Below are positions 1 through 8,489 of a DNA stretch of 64,000 nucleotides, piece by piece. Location of the stretch: assembly GCA_016125075.1 (NCBI GenBank), contig WGMO01000001.1, positions 124,001-188,000 on the forward strand, written 5' to 3'. A program made the translations under genes and the position numbers. The notes beneath the pieces are model-generated. The model was not told the DNA's origin. It saw only the letters and a program-made list of their open reading frames with translations, and ran no database searches. The number at the start of each line of letters is the position of its first letter. Positions within the stretch are counted from its first letter, which is position 1. The stretch is from Terrimonas sp. Its GTDB lineage: Bacteria; Bacteroidota; Bacteroidia; Chitinophagales; Chitinophagaceae.

Positions 1-720
1 AAAAATTATACAGTGGGTGTTTGGGCGGGAAATTTTTCAGGTACGGGTGCCCCTGACCTGAGCGGTGCCAATATCGCGACCCCCTTACTCTTTAAGATTT
101 TCAACACCATTGATTATGACACAGAGAATGAATGGTTTTCCCCACCTGCAGATTGTGATACCCGGCAGGTATGTTCTGAAACCGGACTACCCCCTTCAGA
201 ACACTGTACCAACCTGATCCTGGATCATTTTATTCCGCTTGTTTCTCCCGCTAAAACCTGCCATCATCTCCAGGAAATCCTGGTGAGCAGCGATGAAAAG
301 ATATCCTATTGTAAAGTCTGTGTTCCGGCAAACGGATATAAGAAGAAATGGATGCGTATCATTGACCAGGACATGCAGGCCTGGTATACCGAAAACAGGA
401 TTGCTTTTGAAAAGATCCCTCCCCACAATCCTGATTGCGAAGTTGTGTTCAGGGGGAAAGCGCCAAAGATCTCCTCCCCCACCAGTCATGCGGAATATTT
501 TATCAGTAAGAAAAACCCCGAGCCCCTGCTTTTATCCTGTAAAACAGGCAATGATGTGAGTAAGGTTTTCTGGTACATTGATGACCAGTATTATAAAACA
601 TCCAACCCGGAAGAAAAGCTTTTTTTCATACCCAGGGAAGGTACCGTTAAGATCTCCTGTACAGATGATAAGGGCAGAAACAGCAATATCAGTATCATTG
701 TTAAAATTGTGGATCTGTAA
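1..720 (+). CDS. pbpC: Penicillin-binding protein 1C, C-terminal part (partial)
   Basis: The reading frame is open from the first base, so this is the 3' end of a longer gene that begins outside the window. The visible start, KNYTVGVWAGN, is the KTG-strand region typical of the transpeptidase domain of bifunctional class A PBPs. What follows fits the PbpC-type C-terminal extension: a Cys-rich stretch (CDTRQVCSETGLPPSEHC) and then a beta-rich BiPBP_C-like domain ending at the stop. By family, the protein polymerises and cross-links peptidoglycan at the periplasmic face of the inner membrane. It converges on the head-GIN gene. The glycosyltransferase domain and catalytic serine are not in the window, so activity cannot be judged. 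Confidence 0.85.
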   Translation, partial: KNYTVGVWAGNFSGTGAPDLSGANIATPLLFKIFNTIDYDTENEWFSPPADCDTRQVCSETGLPPSEHCTNLILDHFIPLVSPAKTCHHLQEILVSSDEKISYCKVCVPANGYKKKWMRIIDQDMQAWYTENRIAFEKIPPHNPDCEVVFRGKAPKISSPTSHAEYFISKKNPEPLLLSCKTGNDVSKVFWYIDDQYYKTSNPEEKLFFIPREGTVKISCTDDKGRNSNISIIVKIVDL

Positions 721-746
721 AAAAAATCCTGGTTGTATTAACCGGG
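719..746 (-). terminator. Rho-independent terminator of the head-GIN gene
   Basis: A 7-bp stem (728-734 with 740-746, one G-U pair) has a 5-nt loop. Read on the minus strand it is followed by a run of eight T's (719-726). It lies just past the stop of the minus-strand head-GIN gene and abuts the stop of the plus-strand PBP gene. Confidence 0.6.
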
Positions 747-772
747 ACCCTGATTATCTTGAAAAAAGAAGA

Positions 773-1495
773 TCAATCCACTTTCTTTACACTGCCTGCA
801 CCGGAAACATCCTGGGTAACTGATGGGTTTCCTTTGTATCGAACACTACCGGCTCCTGACACATGTACGTCCAGTTTCACACTGGCTGAAACCTGTGCAT
901 CACCCGCTCCGGAAATCTCCACAGTTGTATTTTCTGTCAGTAAATCAAAACACTTCACATCCGTACTCCCCGAACCTCTGACCTCAAAGTCCTTGGTTTC
1001 CCCCTTTAACTTTATGGTTCCTGCCCCTGATAGTTCAGCTTCGATTTGGGGTGCCTTAACATCCATTTCAATATCGCAGGCCCCGCTTAAATCCACGGAA
1101 ATCTTACCGGAAGCGTTGATTTGGTTCTCACTGTATATATTACAGGCACCACTGGCTTCAAAATAAGTGAATTCAGGTCCGCTTACATATACTTTTACCC
1201 CCCTGCTGCTTTTCAGGTTCACGCCATTTGCCTCGTGGATATGCAGTGTTCCGTTTTCAATAGTTGTTTCCACATAAGTGATCAGGTTTTCGTCAGTTTC
1301 CACTTTGACCGAACTGTTCGAATCCTGTTTCACATAGACTTTGATAGCACCCCCAACATCAATTTTATTAAAGCCTGATAATGAACGGGTTTGGGTAGTA
1401 ACATTGCCGTTTCCCCTGATTCTTTTGCCAAATACCCCGCGACAGCCTGTGGCAGTCATTAATACAATAATGGTATAAAAAATGATCTTTTTCAT
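773..1495 (-). CDS. Head-GIN domain (DUF2807) lipoprotein
   Basis: This 240-residue protein starts with a short hydrophobic signal and a lipobox ending TATGC, so Cys18 is the likely lipidation site. The rest is a repetitive beta-helix-like domain. Short repeats of the form SGAG/SGAC recur roughly every 20 residues (for example VDLSGACDIE, AELSGAGTIK, VEISGAGDAQ, VHVSGAGSVR), which is the hallmark of putative auto-transporter adhesin, head-GIN (DUF2807) proteins. These are abundant in Bacteroidota as cell-envelope proteins of unproven function. It is monocistronic: it has its own terminator downstream, and 75 bp separate its start from the next minus-strand gene. The family assignment is strong; the role is unknown. 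Confidence 0.85.
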   Translation of the reverse strand: MKKIIFYTIIVLMTATGCRGVFGKRIRGNGNVTTQTRSLSGFNKIDVGGAIKVYVKQDSNSSVKVETDENLITYVETTIENGTLHIHEANGVNLKSSRGVKVYVSGPEFTYFEASGACNIYSENQINASGKISVDLSGACDIEMDVKAPQIEAELSGAGTIKLKGETKDFEVRGSGSTDVKCFDLLTENTTVEISGAGDAQVSASVKLDVHVSGAGSVRYKGNPSVTQDVSGAGSVKKVD

Positions 1496-1570
1496 ATTGA
1501 TTGATTAAAATGTTTCACCCATGAGACTACAGTACTACGCAATGGGTTACCGTAAATGGTAAGAAATAAT

Positions 1571-2749
1571 TTAATTTACCTCTTTCACCAAACCGTCGGC
1601 CCATTTGACGAAATAAAGTTTCCTGTTTTCAAAATAATCGAGGGTAAGGCTTGTTTTGTTCAGCACGGGTTGGATATCAAAGCTACGGATGAGGTTGAAC
1701 TCTTTGTTGGCGATATTCGAAGCAATATCTGATTGGTATTTTACCAGCAGGTTGGCGAATTTCCACATGGTTTCATACCCTCTTACAACCATATCGCTGG
1801 GGTTGGCATATTTTTCCCTGTTGAATTTTTCAACAATAGCAGTACTGAATTTATCCGTTCTTGAATTATAAAAAGGGGTACTGTATACAATTTCCAGCCC
1901 TTTCAGGGCGGGGTCTGTAAAATCGATATTATCCCAGGTGGGCATACCGATTACCAGTGGATGATAGCTTTCAGACAGTGTTGCCAGTTTCCGTGTCAGG
2001 CTGGTTCTGAAAGCGGTGTCGAGGCTGGCAGCAATACAAACTGTTTTTCTATTGCTGTCCAGGTAGTTGGTCAGTGTATTGGTCTTGAAATCTGCGGGCA
2101 GGTCTATATATTTTAGCCGAAGGGGCACAGAAAGTGTTGTTTTGGCGTATTCATCAAAATAAGACTGGATCATATCCTCCATTTTCCCTTTGCGCCTGAA
2201 AACGATCATTTGATCGGTGGAATGATATTTCTGCAGGTATTTATAGATCTCTTCGCAATGTGTTCTTAAAGTTGAATTTAAAATCACAAAATATGGATTG
2301 CCGGTGATGCCTCCGTCATTCGGCAGATTTACATCGATGAGGGGTATCGCATTTTCTTTCGCAATGCGGGCGAACTGAAAAAGTTCCTGGCCGGTGATAT
2401 GTGCGATGAGTAATTCTACATGATGGCCGACAGCATCGATCAACTGGGTGGCGAGGTTTTGGGTAGCGCTCCTGGTATCATATACAAACACCTCGACGGG
2501 GATACCAATACTGTCCAGGGAATCGAGTGCCATTTGTATGCCCTCATAGAATTCCAGCCCGGGATTGATGAATTTAGGGAAGGCATCTTCATACCGGTAA
2601 TTATTGTTCCCGTCAAAAGCGGAATCGAGGTAAAGGGGAGCAAAAACAGCAATCCTGAACTGTTTTTTTTGCAGTAAAGAATCCTGTGCAGAGACGGAAT
2701 GACTCCTTATCAATATCAATGAAAGTAAAAGAAAAAAGACTTTTTTCAT
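1571..2749 (-). CDS. Periplasmic-binding-protein-like (type 1 fold) protein
   Basis: The protein has 392 residues and an N-terminal signal peptide (about residues 1-21, cleavage after VSA). The remainder resembles the extracellular ligand-binding fold of branched-chain amino acid receptors (Peripla_BP_6/LivJ-like). It has an opening strand FRIAVFAPLYLDSAF, a middle IDVNLPNDGGITGNPYFVILNSTL segment and a C-terminal half with GYETMWKFANLL. It lies 31 bp downstream of guaA on the same strand and is probably co-transcribed with it. No ABC permease or ATPase genes are adjacent, so it may be an orphan receptor or a cell-envelope protein that has borrowed the fold. The fold is likely; the ligand is unknown. 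Confidence 0.65.
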   Translation of the reverse strand: MKKVFFLLLSLILIRSHSVSAQDSLLQKKQFRIAVFAPLYLDSAFDGNNNYRYEDAFPKFINPGLEFYEGIQMALDSLDSIGIPVEVFVYDTRSATQNLATQLIDAVGHHVELLIAHITGQELFQFARIAKENAIPLIDVNLPNDGGITGNPYFVILNSTLRTHCEEIYKYLQKYHSTDQMIVFRRKGKMEDMIQSYFDEYAKTTLSVPLRLKYIDLPADFKTNTLTNYLDSNRKTVCIAASLDTAFRTSLTRKLATLSESYHPLVIGMPTWDNIDFTDPALKGLEIVYSTPFYNSRTDKFSTAIVEKFNREKYANPSDMVVRGYETMWKFANLLVKYQSDIASNIANKEFNLIRSFDIQPVLNKTSLTLDYFENRKLYFVKWADGLVKEVN

Positions 2750-2780
2750 CGCTTACCGGTATTCAAAAAATTAAACCTGT

Positions 2781-4316
2781 TTATTCCCATTCGATCGTTG
2801 CAGGTGGCTTACTGCTGATATCATATACCACCCGGTTGATCCCTCTCACGTTATTGATGATCTCATTTGAAACATGCGCCAGGAAGTCATAGGGTAAATG
2901 GGCCCAGTCAGCGGTCATTCCATCCACACTTGTTACAGCCCTTAATGCCACCGTATATTCGTAGGTCCTTTCATCCCCCATTACACCCACACTTTTTACC
3001 GGTAACAAGATTGCACCTGCCTGCCATATAGTTGCATATAAATGGTGAGATTTCAGTGCTTTAACATAAATATCATCAGCCTGTTGCAATAATTGTACCT
3101 TTTCAGGTGTCACTTCACCTAAAATCCTGATCGCGAGTCCCGGACCGGGGAAAGGGTGTCTGTCGATCATATCTGCCGGTATTCCCAGTTCCCGGCCCAC
3201 TTTTCGAACTTCATCCTTGAATAAATATCGAAGTGGTTCCACCAGGGAAAGATGCATTTTATCAGGCAATCCCCCCACATTGTGATGGGATTTGATCGTG
3301 ACCGATGGGCCATGTACGGATATGCTTTCTATCACATCGGGATAAATTGTTCCTTGCCCCAGCATTTCAATTCCCTCAACGAGAAGGGCTTCCTCCTGGA
3401 AGGTTTCAATAAAAAGCCGCCCGATGATCTTTCTTTTTTCTTCCGGGTCGGTCTTGCCTGCCAATTCCCTGAAGAAAAGATCTTTTGCATCGACACCCTT
3501 TACATTCAGACCCAGCAGTGCGTAGGTTTTGAGTACATTTTCAAATTCATCTTTGCGCAGAACCGCATTATCCACAAAGATCCCATACAAGCGGTCACCA
3601 ATGGCCCTGTGTATGAGGGTTGCAGCAACAGTAGAATCCACGCCGCCGCTAAGCGCCATGATCACTTTCCGGTCGCCAATCTGGCTTTTCAGTTGGGCTA
3701 CTGTATCAGAAATAAAATGTGCGGGAGTCCAGTCCTGAGAACATCCGCAAACATTGACCAGAAAATTATGCAGGATCTTCTTCCCTTCGATGGAATGATA
3801 GACCTCCGGATGAAACTGAAGTCCATACAAAGGGTGAGCCCCGTTTTCATTTTTCCTGAAAGCCGCTACCGGTATACTTTCTGTCGTCGCGAGAATTTCA
3901 AAACCCTCTGGCAGTGTGATGATCGAGTCCGCATGGCTCATCCAAACCTGCGAGTTTTCCATCACATTTTTCAGGAGCTTATCTGGCAGTAAGTGATGGA
4001 GATAGGCCCTTCCATATTCCCGCTTATTACTTTTTTCCACCCTTCCCCCGAACTGCCGGGCAGTTAACTGTGCTCCATAACAGACCCCTAATACCGGTAC
4101 CCGCTCCATCATGAATTTGATATTCACCTCGGGGGCGCCGCTATCATTCACGGAAAAGGGAGACCCGCTGAGGATGATACCTTTTAGGCCCTGTTCATAT
4201 TCAAAATTTTTATGATAAGGTATGATCTCACAATAAACATTCGCCTCTCTTACAGCCCTGGCTATCAGTTGTGTATATTGCGAGCCAAAATCTAGAATCA
4301 GTATCTTTTCTGTCAT
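2781..4316 (-). CDS. guaA: GMP synthase (glutamine-hydrolysing)
   Basis: It converts XMP to GMP with glutamine and ATP, the last step of guanine nucleotide synthesis in the cytoplasm. The 511-residue length matches the family. The class I amidotransferase domain is N-terminal, with its nucleophile in GVCYGAQ (Cys79) and the His/Glu of [10 protein letters not shown]. The ATP-pyrophosphatase domain follows, with P-loop [12 protein letters not shown]. The C-terminal dimerisation domain carries [16 protein letters not shown] and ends KPPATIEWE, as in E. coli GuaA. The start lies 7 nt after a TATCTTCG -7-like box (minus strand, 4324-4331), which suggests a very short leader. A periplasmic-binding-like gene follows. 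Confidence 0.97.
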   Translation of the reverse strand: MTEKILILDFGSQYTQLIARAVREANVYCEIIPYHKNFEYEQGLKGIILSGSPFSVNDSGAPEVNIKFMMERVPVLGVCYGAQLTARQFGGRVEKSNKREYGRAYLHHLLPDKLLKNVMENSQVWMSHADSIITLPEGFEILATTESIPVAAFRKNENGAHPLYGLQFHPEVYHSIEGKKILHNFLVNVCGCSQDWTPAHFISDTVAQLKSQIGDRKVIMALSGGVDSTVAATLIHRAIGDRLYGIFVDNAVLRKDEFENVLKTYALLGLNVKGVDAKDLFFRELAGKTDPEEKRKIIGRLFIETFQEEALLVEGIEMLGQGTIYPDVIESISVHGPSVTIKSHHNVGGLPDKMHLSLVEPLRYLFKDEVRKVGRELGIPADMIDRHPFPGPGLAIRILGEVTPEKVQLLQQADDIYVKALKSHHLYATIWQAGAILLPVKSVGVMGDERTYEYTVALRAVTSVDGMTADWAHLPYDFLAHVSNEIINNVRGINRVVYDISSKPPATIEWE

Positions 4317-4323
4317 GGTGCTG

Positions 4324-4331
4324 CGAAGATA
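4324..4331 (-). promoter_or_regulatory. Predicted -7 element of guaA
   Basis: The minus strand reads TATCTTCG here, 7 of 8 matches to the Bacteroidota -7 consensus TAnnTTTG. It ends 7 nt before the guaA start codon, so the transcript would have almost no leader. No convincing -33 TTTG was seen. The same box occurs upstream of trpS. Confidence 0.4.
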
Positions 4332-4415
4332 AAATACTGGCCGCTGCGGGTGAAATGAATTTTATACCCACCCGTTTTTGTTTCAACCACTTTGCAGGAT
4401 AAATGTTAATATTTC

Positions 4416-4568
4416 ATGTCTTTTAAAGGGAATAAATCATTTTTACCTGTAAAAATTTGCCTTACCTGTGGCAGACCCTTCACCTGGAGGAAGAAATGGG
4501 CCAGGAACTGGGATACCGTTAAATATTGTTCAGATAAATGCCGTACCGGTTCGAAAACGAAATCTTAA
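4416..4568 (+). CDS. DUF2256-type small zinc-finger protein
   Basis: This 50-residue basic protein has a four-cysteine pattern: C15 and C18 (ICLTCGRPF), then C38 and C42 (YCSDKC), with TWRKKW between. This is the signature of DUF2256 proteins, which are short, probably zinc-binding, and often encoded beside cryptochrome/photolyase genes. No photolyase is visible here; the next gene, 16 bp downstream, is a dihaem cytochrome. The ATG at 4416 is the only reasonable start. The frame fills most of the gap between guaA and the cytochrome gene. The function of the family is not established. Confidence 0.8.
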   Translation: MSFKGNKSFLPVKICLTCGRPFTWRKKWARNWDTVKYCSDKCRTGSKTKS

Positions 4569-4584
4569 ATTGTAATTTCAGTTT

Positions 4585-5964
4585 ATGAAGAAACTGCTGA
4601 CCCTTTTGATATTAATCCTCCTGTTTTTCAGTTATGCATTTGTCACTAACCGTCATTCAGACGAACCGGTTCCCATTCCACCCAGCCCGCAAAGGGAGGG
4701 CGGCAATGCCCGGCTGGGTTATGACTACCTGATCAATGGCGATTATGTAAAAGGAGGTATCCCTGAAAATATTTTCAGGATGGGTATCGGCAAGCCGAAA
4801 ATCTATCTTAAAAGAGACGATATTAACGAAGGTATCCCCCACGATTATACAGCTGTCAAAGCCGCTAACGGAGAAATACTGATTGCACCCAACTGCCTGC
4901 AATGCCATGCCCAGGTCTTTGATGATAAGCTGTATATCGGGTTGGGCAACAGTTTTGCAGATTTTAGTGACAGGGAGACCCTCAATAATAAAAACCTCGA
5001 GAAAGCTGAAAAATTTCTTAAAACATTCGCCCCTAAAAAATACAAGGCTGCTGCCACATTCTTTGAGGTCGCAAAAACCATCGGCCCCTACTTATACACG
5101 GAAGCAAAGGGTGTGAACGCTGCAGACCGGTTAGCCGCCGTACTGGCAGCGCACCGCGATCCGGTTACCTTCAAATGGATACAGGAAGCTTCCATGCCGA
5201 TTCCTGAAGCAGTAATCCCAACAGATGTTCCCGCCTGGTGGCTGCTGAAAAAGAAAAACGGGATGTTCTATAATGGTTTTGGCAGGGGTGATTTTGGAAA
5301 ATTCCTGATGGCCTCTAACCTGCTCACAGTGACCGATACCAGTGAATCTGCAGCTGTAGACAAGCATATGCCAGATGTTTTGGCCTATATCAATTCTCTC
5401 CAGCCTCCAAAATACCCGGGTAAGATCGATTTCAACAAAGCGGAAAAAGGAAGAATCCTTTTTAATGATCATTGTGCAGAATGCCATGGATCCTATGATG
5501 ACGAAAATTTCTACCCCAACCTGTTGATCCCGCAATCGATTATTCAAACGGATTCATTGCTGAACCAGTCCAATTATTCCAATCCCCAATTTGTTGAATG
5601 GTTTAATAAAAGCTGGTTTACCGCAGGAGATCATCCTGCCCGGCTGGAACCCTTCAAAGGGTATATTGCTCCTCCCCTGGATGGGGTATGGATTACGGCG
5701 CCTTACTTGCATAACGGTTCAGTACCGACAATTGAAACCGTTTTGAACAGCCGGCTAAGACCGACTTATTGGGCCAGGAATTTTGATCAGCCTGAATATG
5801 ATTATGAAAAACTGGGATGGAAATACAGGGTGCTGGATCAGCCTGGCAATAATACAACCTACAATACCCGTTTACCGGGTTACGGAAATGAGGGACATTA
5901 TTTTGGAGATCAATTATCCCCGGAAGAACGAATGGCTGTCATAGAATACCTGAAAACATTATAA
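4585..5964 (+). CDS. RoxA/dihaem-peroxidase-like c-type cytochrome
   Basis: The protein has 459 residues. An N-terminal hydrophobic segment (about residues 3-20) would export or anchor it. Two CxxCH haem-attachment motifs follow: CLQCH (104-108) and CAECH (297-301). The C-terminal segment APPLDGVWITAPYLHNGSVPT is typical of the dihaem cytochrome c peroxidase/RoxA rubber-oxygenase superfamily. It is shorter than RoxA (about 650-690 residues in characterised enzymes), so substrate use cannot be transferred. It probably acts in the periplasm as a peroxidase, oxygenase or electron carrier. Its stop codon is immediately followed by the GTG of the helicase gene with no gap, indicating one transcript and probably coupled translation. 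Confidence 0.75.
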   Translation: MKKLLTLLILILLFFSYAFVTNRHSDEPVPIPPSPQREGGNARLGYDYLINGDYVKGGIPENIFRMGIGKPKIYLKRDDINEGIPHDYTAVKAANGEILIAPNCLQCHAQVFDDKLYIGLGNSFADFSDRETLNNKNLEKAEKFLKTFAPKKYKAAATFFEVAKTIGPYLYTEAKGVNAADRLAAVLAAHRDPVTFKWIQEASMPIPEAVIPTDVPAWWLLKKKNGMFYNGFGRGDFGKFLMASNLLTVTDTSESAAVDKHMPDVLAYINSLQPPKYPGKIDFNKAEKGRILFNDHCAECHGSYDDENFYPNLLIPQSIIQTDSLLNQSNYSNPQFVEWFNKSWFTAGDHPARLEPFKGYIAPPLDGVWITAPYLHNGSVPTIETVLNSRLRPTYWARNFDQPEYDYEKLGWKYRVLDQPGNNTTYNTRLPGYGNEGHYFGDQLSPEERMAVIEYLKTL

Positions 5965-8448
5965 GTGGATATCAGGGAAACTAAGGGATATGCAGTGGTC
6001 GCTGCCTGGCTGAAGCAAAAAGGTCTGGTTCCTTTTTCATTCCAGGCGGAGACCTGGCAGCATATAGCCGAAAATAAAAGCGGACTGGTCAATGCCCCAA
6101 CAGGATGTGGAAAGACCTATGCCGTCTTCCTGGGGGCCATCATCCAATTTATTAACCGTTTTCCCGACAATTATCAGAAAGAAAAAAATATCGGGCTGCA
6201 GGTATTATGGGTAACTCCTTTGCGTGCCCTGGCCAAAGATATCAGCCGGGCCATGGAAGAGGTGGTTGCGGGCCTGGGATTACAATGGAAAATTGGAATC
6301 CGGAATGGTGATACCCCTGTTTCAGAAAGAAAGAAACAGAAAATACAGGCGCCCGAAGTGCTCATCATCACGCCTGAAAGCTGGCACTTATTGCTGGCAC
6401 AAAAAGGATACCCCGATTTATTCAGCTCCATTCAGATCATAGCCATTGATGAATGGCATGAACTGCTCGGCAGCAAAAGAGGTGTACAGGTTGAACTGGC
6501 CATATCAAGGATCCTCCACCGCCAGGGACGGAAACAGGGATCCCCAATTTCCTTATGGGGCATCAGTGCCACAATCGGCAACCTGGAGGAAGCCAAAAAT
6601 GTATTATTGGCACCCCTCCGGCATGCCGGGATCATCGTGAAAGCAAAGCTGGATAAAAAAATTTCTGTAGAATCGATCATACCGGAAGAAATCGAAAAGT
6701 ACCCCTGGGCCGGACACCTCGGTATCAAACTTGCCGAAAAGATCATACCCATCATCCGGAAAAGCCGAACGACCCTCATCTTTATCAATACCCGGGGGAT
6801 GAGTGAAATGTGGTACCAAAAACTCCTGAGTATTGCCCCCGATCTTGCCGGGGCCATTGCCCTGCACCATGGTAGCATTGAACAGGAACTGCGGTTGTGG
6901 GTGGAAGACGCCCTGCACGAAGGAAAACTGAAAGCAGTGGTTTGTACGGCAAGCCTTGATTTGGGTGTAGATTTCCGGCCTGTTGAAACAGTTATACAGG
7001 TTGGTTCCCCAAAAGGTGTTGCCAGGTTTTTACAGCGGGCCGGCCGTAGCGGCCATGCACCGGGTGATACGAGTAAGATCTATTTTCTGCCTACCCACTC
7101 CCTGGAATTAGTAGAAGCAGCCGCACTCAAGGCTGCCATAAAAGAAAATGTCATTGAAAGCAGGGAGCCAATGTTGCTATGCTTTGATGTATTGATCCAG
7201 TATCTCTGTACGATTGCCATTTCTGAGGGCTTCGATCCTTTACAGACTTATAAAGAAGTAAAATCAACCTGGTGTTTCCAGGATATGTCGGAAAATGAAT
7301 GGCTGGAATTACTCAACAATATTACGGAAGGGGGCAAGGCGCTCCGTCAATATGATGAATATAAGAAGGTGGATATCATTGACGGACTGTACCGGATTAC
7401 AGGGCGAAGGATTGCAATGCGGCATCGAATGCATATCGGGACCATTGTGAGTGATGCCATGCTAAAGGTCAAATTCCTGTCCGGGGGCTTCGTTGGGGTT
7501 ATTGAAGAATGGTTTATCAGCCGGTTGGAACCGGGTGATGTGTTTACCCTCGGCGGCCGAAACCTTGAACTGGTTGGCATCAAGGATATGACGGTTGCTG
7601 TGCGAAAATCCAATGCCAAAAAATCAATCGTTCCCTCCTGGATGGGGGGGCGCATGAGCTTGACCGCAAACCTGGGACATGTTTTGCGGGAAACATTCAA
7701 TAATGCGCTAACCAGGGAAGATATCCCGGAATTAAATAGCCTGCGCCCCTTGTTTGAATTGCAGGCAAGCTTATCCCATATCCCGCTCCATCACGAACTG
7801 CTGATAGAACAGATCGAGGATAAAGACGGTTATCATTTGCTGGTTTACCCTTTTGAGGGCAGACAGGTGCATGAAGCCATGAGTGCTATCCTGGCGCACC
7901 GGATCGGGAAGATCACGCCGATTACATTTTCCATCTCGATGAATGATTACGGATTTGAGTTACTGAGCGACCGCCCGATACCGGTAGATGACACCAATGC
8001 CGTGGATCTTTTCACTGATGATCACCTGCTGGCAGATATCCGGAAAAGTGTAAACAATACGGAAATGGCACGCCGAAAATTCCGCGACATTGCCGTGATC
8101 GGGGGACTCATCTTCCAGGGCATGCCCGGTGAAAAGAAAAAGGCAAGACATCTCCAGTCGTCGGCATCGCTTTTATTCAATGTATTTGAAGCTTATGAAC
8201 CGGACAATCTCTTATTGAAACAGGCTTACCATGAGGTGCTGGAACAGCAGATGGAAGAAGTCAGGCTGCGCCTGGCCTTGCAAAGGATACAAAACAGTAA
8301 GATCATCATCACATTTCCGAGCCAAATCACACCCCTGTCTTTCCCGATCATCGCAGACGGGCTTAACAGGAACAATGTTTCCTCTGAAAAAATTGAAGAC
8401 AGGGTTAGAAAGATGCAGGCTGCACTGCATAAAAAGACCATTCCATAA
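5965..8448 (+). CDS. Ligase-associated Lhr-family DEXH-box DNA helicase
   Basis: This 827-residue superfamily 2 helicase has Walker A APTGCGKT (44-51) and the DEXH box DEWH (162-165). Motif Ia is TPLRALAKD, motif IV is TLIFINTRGMSE, and motif VI is QRAGRSGHAPG. A long Lhr-type C-terminal region (about residues 400-820) follows. This is the short bacterial Lhr class annotated as ligase-associated DNA damage response helicase. It is expected to unwind DNA or RNA:DNA hybrids in repair with an ATP-dependent ligase, an exonuclease and PdeM. PdeM lies two genes downstream; no ligase or exonuclease is in the window. The start is GTG, fused directly to the preceding stop. Confidence 0.9.
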   Translation: MDIRETKGYAVVAAWLKQKGLVPFSFQAETWQHIAENKSGLVNAPTGCGKTYAVFLGAIIQFINRFPDNYQKEKNIGLQVLWVTPLRALAKDISRAMEEVVAGLGLQWKIGIRNGDTPVSERKKQKIQAPEVLIITPESWHLLLAQKGYPDLFSSIQIIAIDEWHELLGSKRGVQVELAISRILHRQGRKQGSPISLWGISATIGNLEEAKNVLLAPLRHAGIIVKAKLDKKISVESIIPEEIEKYPWAGHLGIKLAEKIIPIIRKSRTTLIFINTRGMSEMWYQKLLSIAPDLAGAIALHHGSIEQELRLWVEDALHEGKLKAVVCTASLDLGVDFRPVETVIQVGSPKGVARFLQRAGRSGHAPGDTSKIYFLPTHSLELVEAAALKAAIKENVIESREPMLLCFDVLIQYLCTIAISEGFDPLQTYKEVKSTWCFQDMSENEWLELLNNITEGGKALRQYDEYKKVDIIDGLYRITGRRIAMRHRMHIGTIVSDAMLKVKFLSGGFVGVIEEWFISRLEPGDVFTLGGRNLELVGIKDMTVAVRKSNAKKSIVPSWMGGRMSLTANLGHVLRETFNNALTREDIPELNSLRPLFELQASLSHIPLHHELLIEQIEDKDGYHLLVYPFEGRQVHEAMSAILAHRIGKITPITFSISMNDYGFELLSDRPIPVDDTNAVDLFTDDHLLADIRKSVNNTEMARRKFRDIAVIGGLIFQGMPGEKKKARHLQSSASLLFNVFEAYEPDNLLLKQAYHEVLEQQMEEVRLRLALQRIQNSKIIITFPSQITPLSFPIIADGLNRNNVSSEKIEDRVRKMQAALHKKTIP

Positions 8449-8489
8449 AAAGCTATTTTCCTTTAGCTTTACGGCAATTTGAATAAAAG

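Noticed and set aside
3252-3992. A 246-codon plus-strand frame inside guaA
   Set aside because: It is the antisense of a well-conserved gene; guaA has all family motifs on the other strand.
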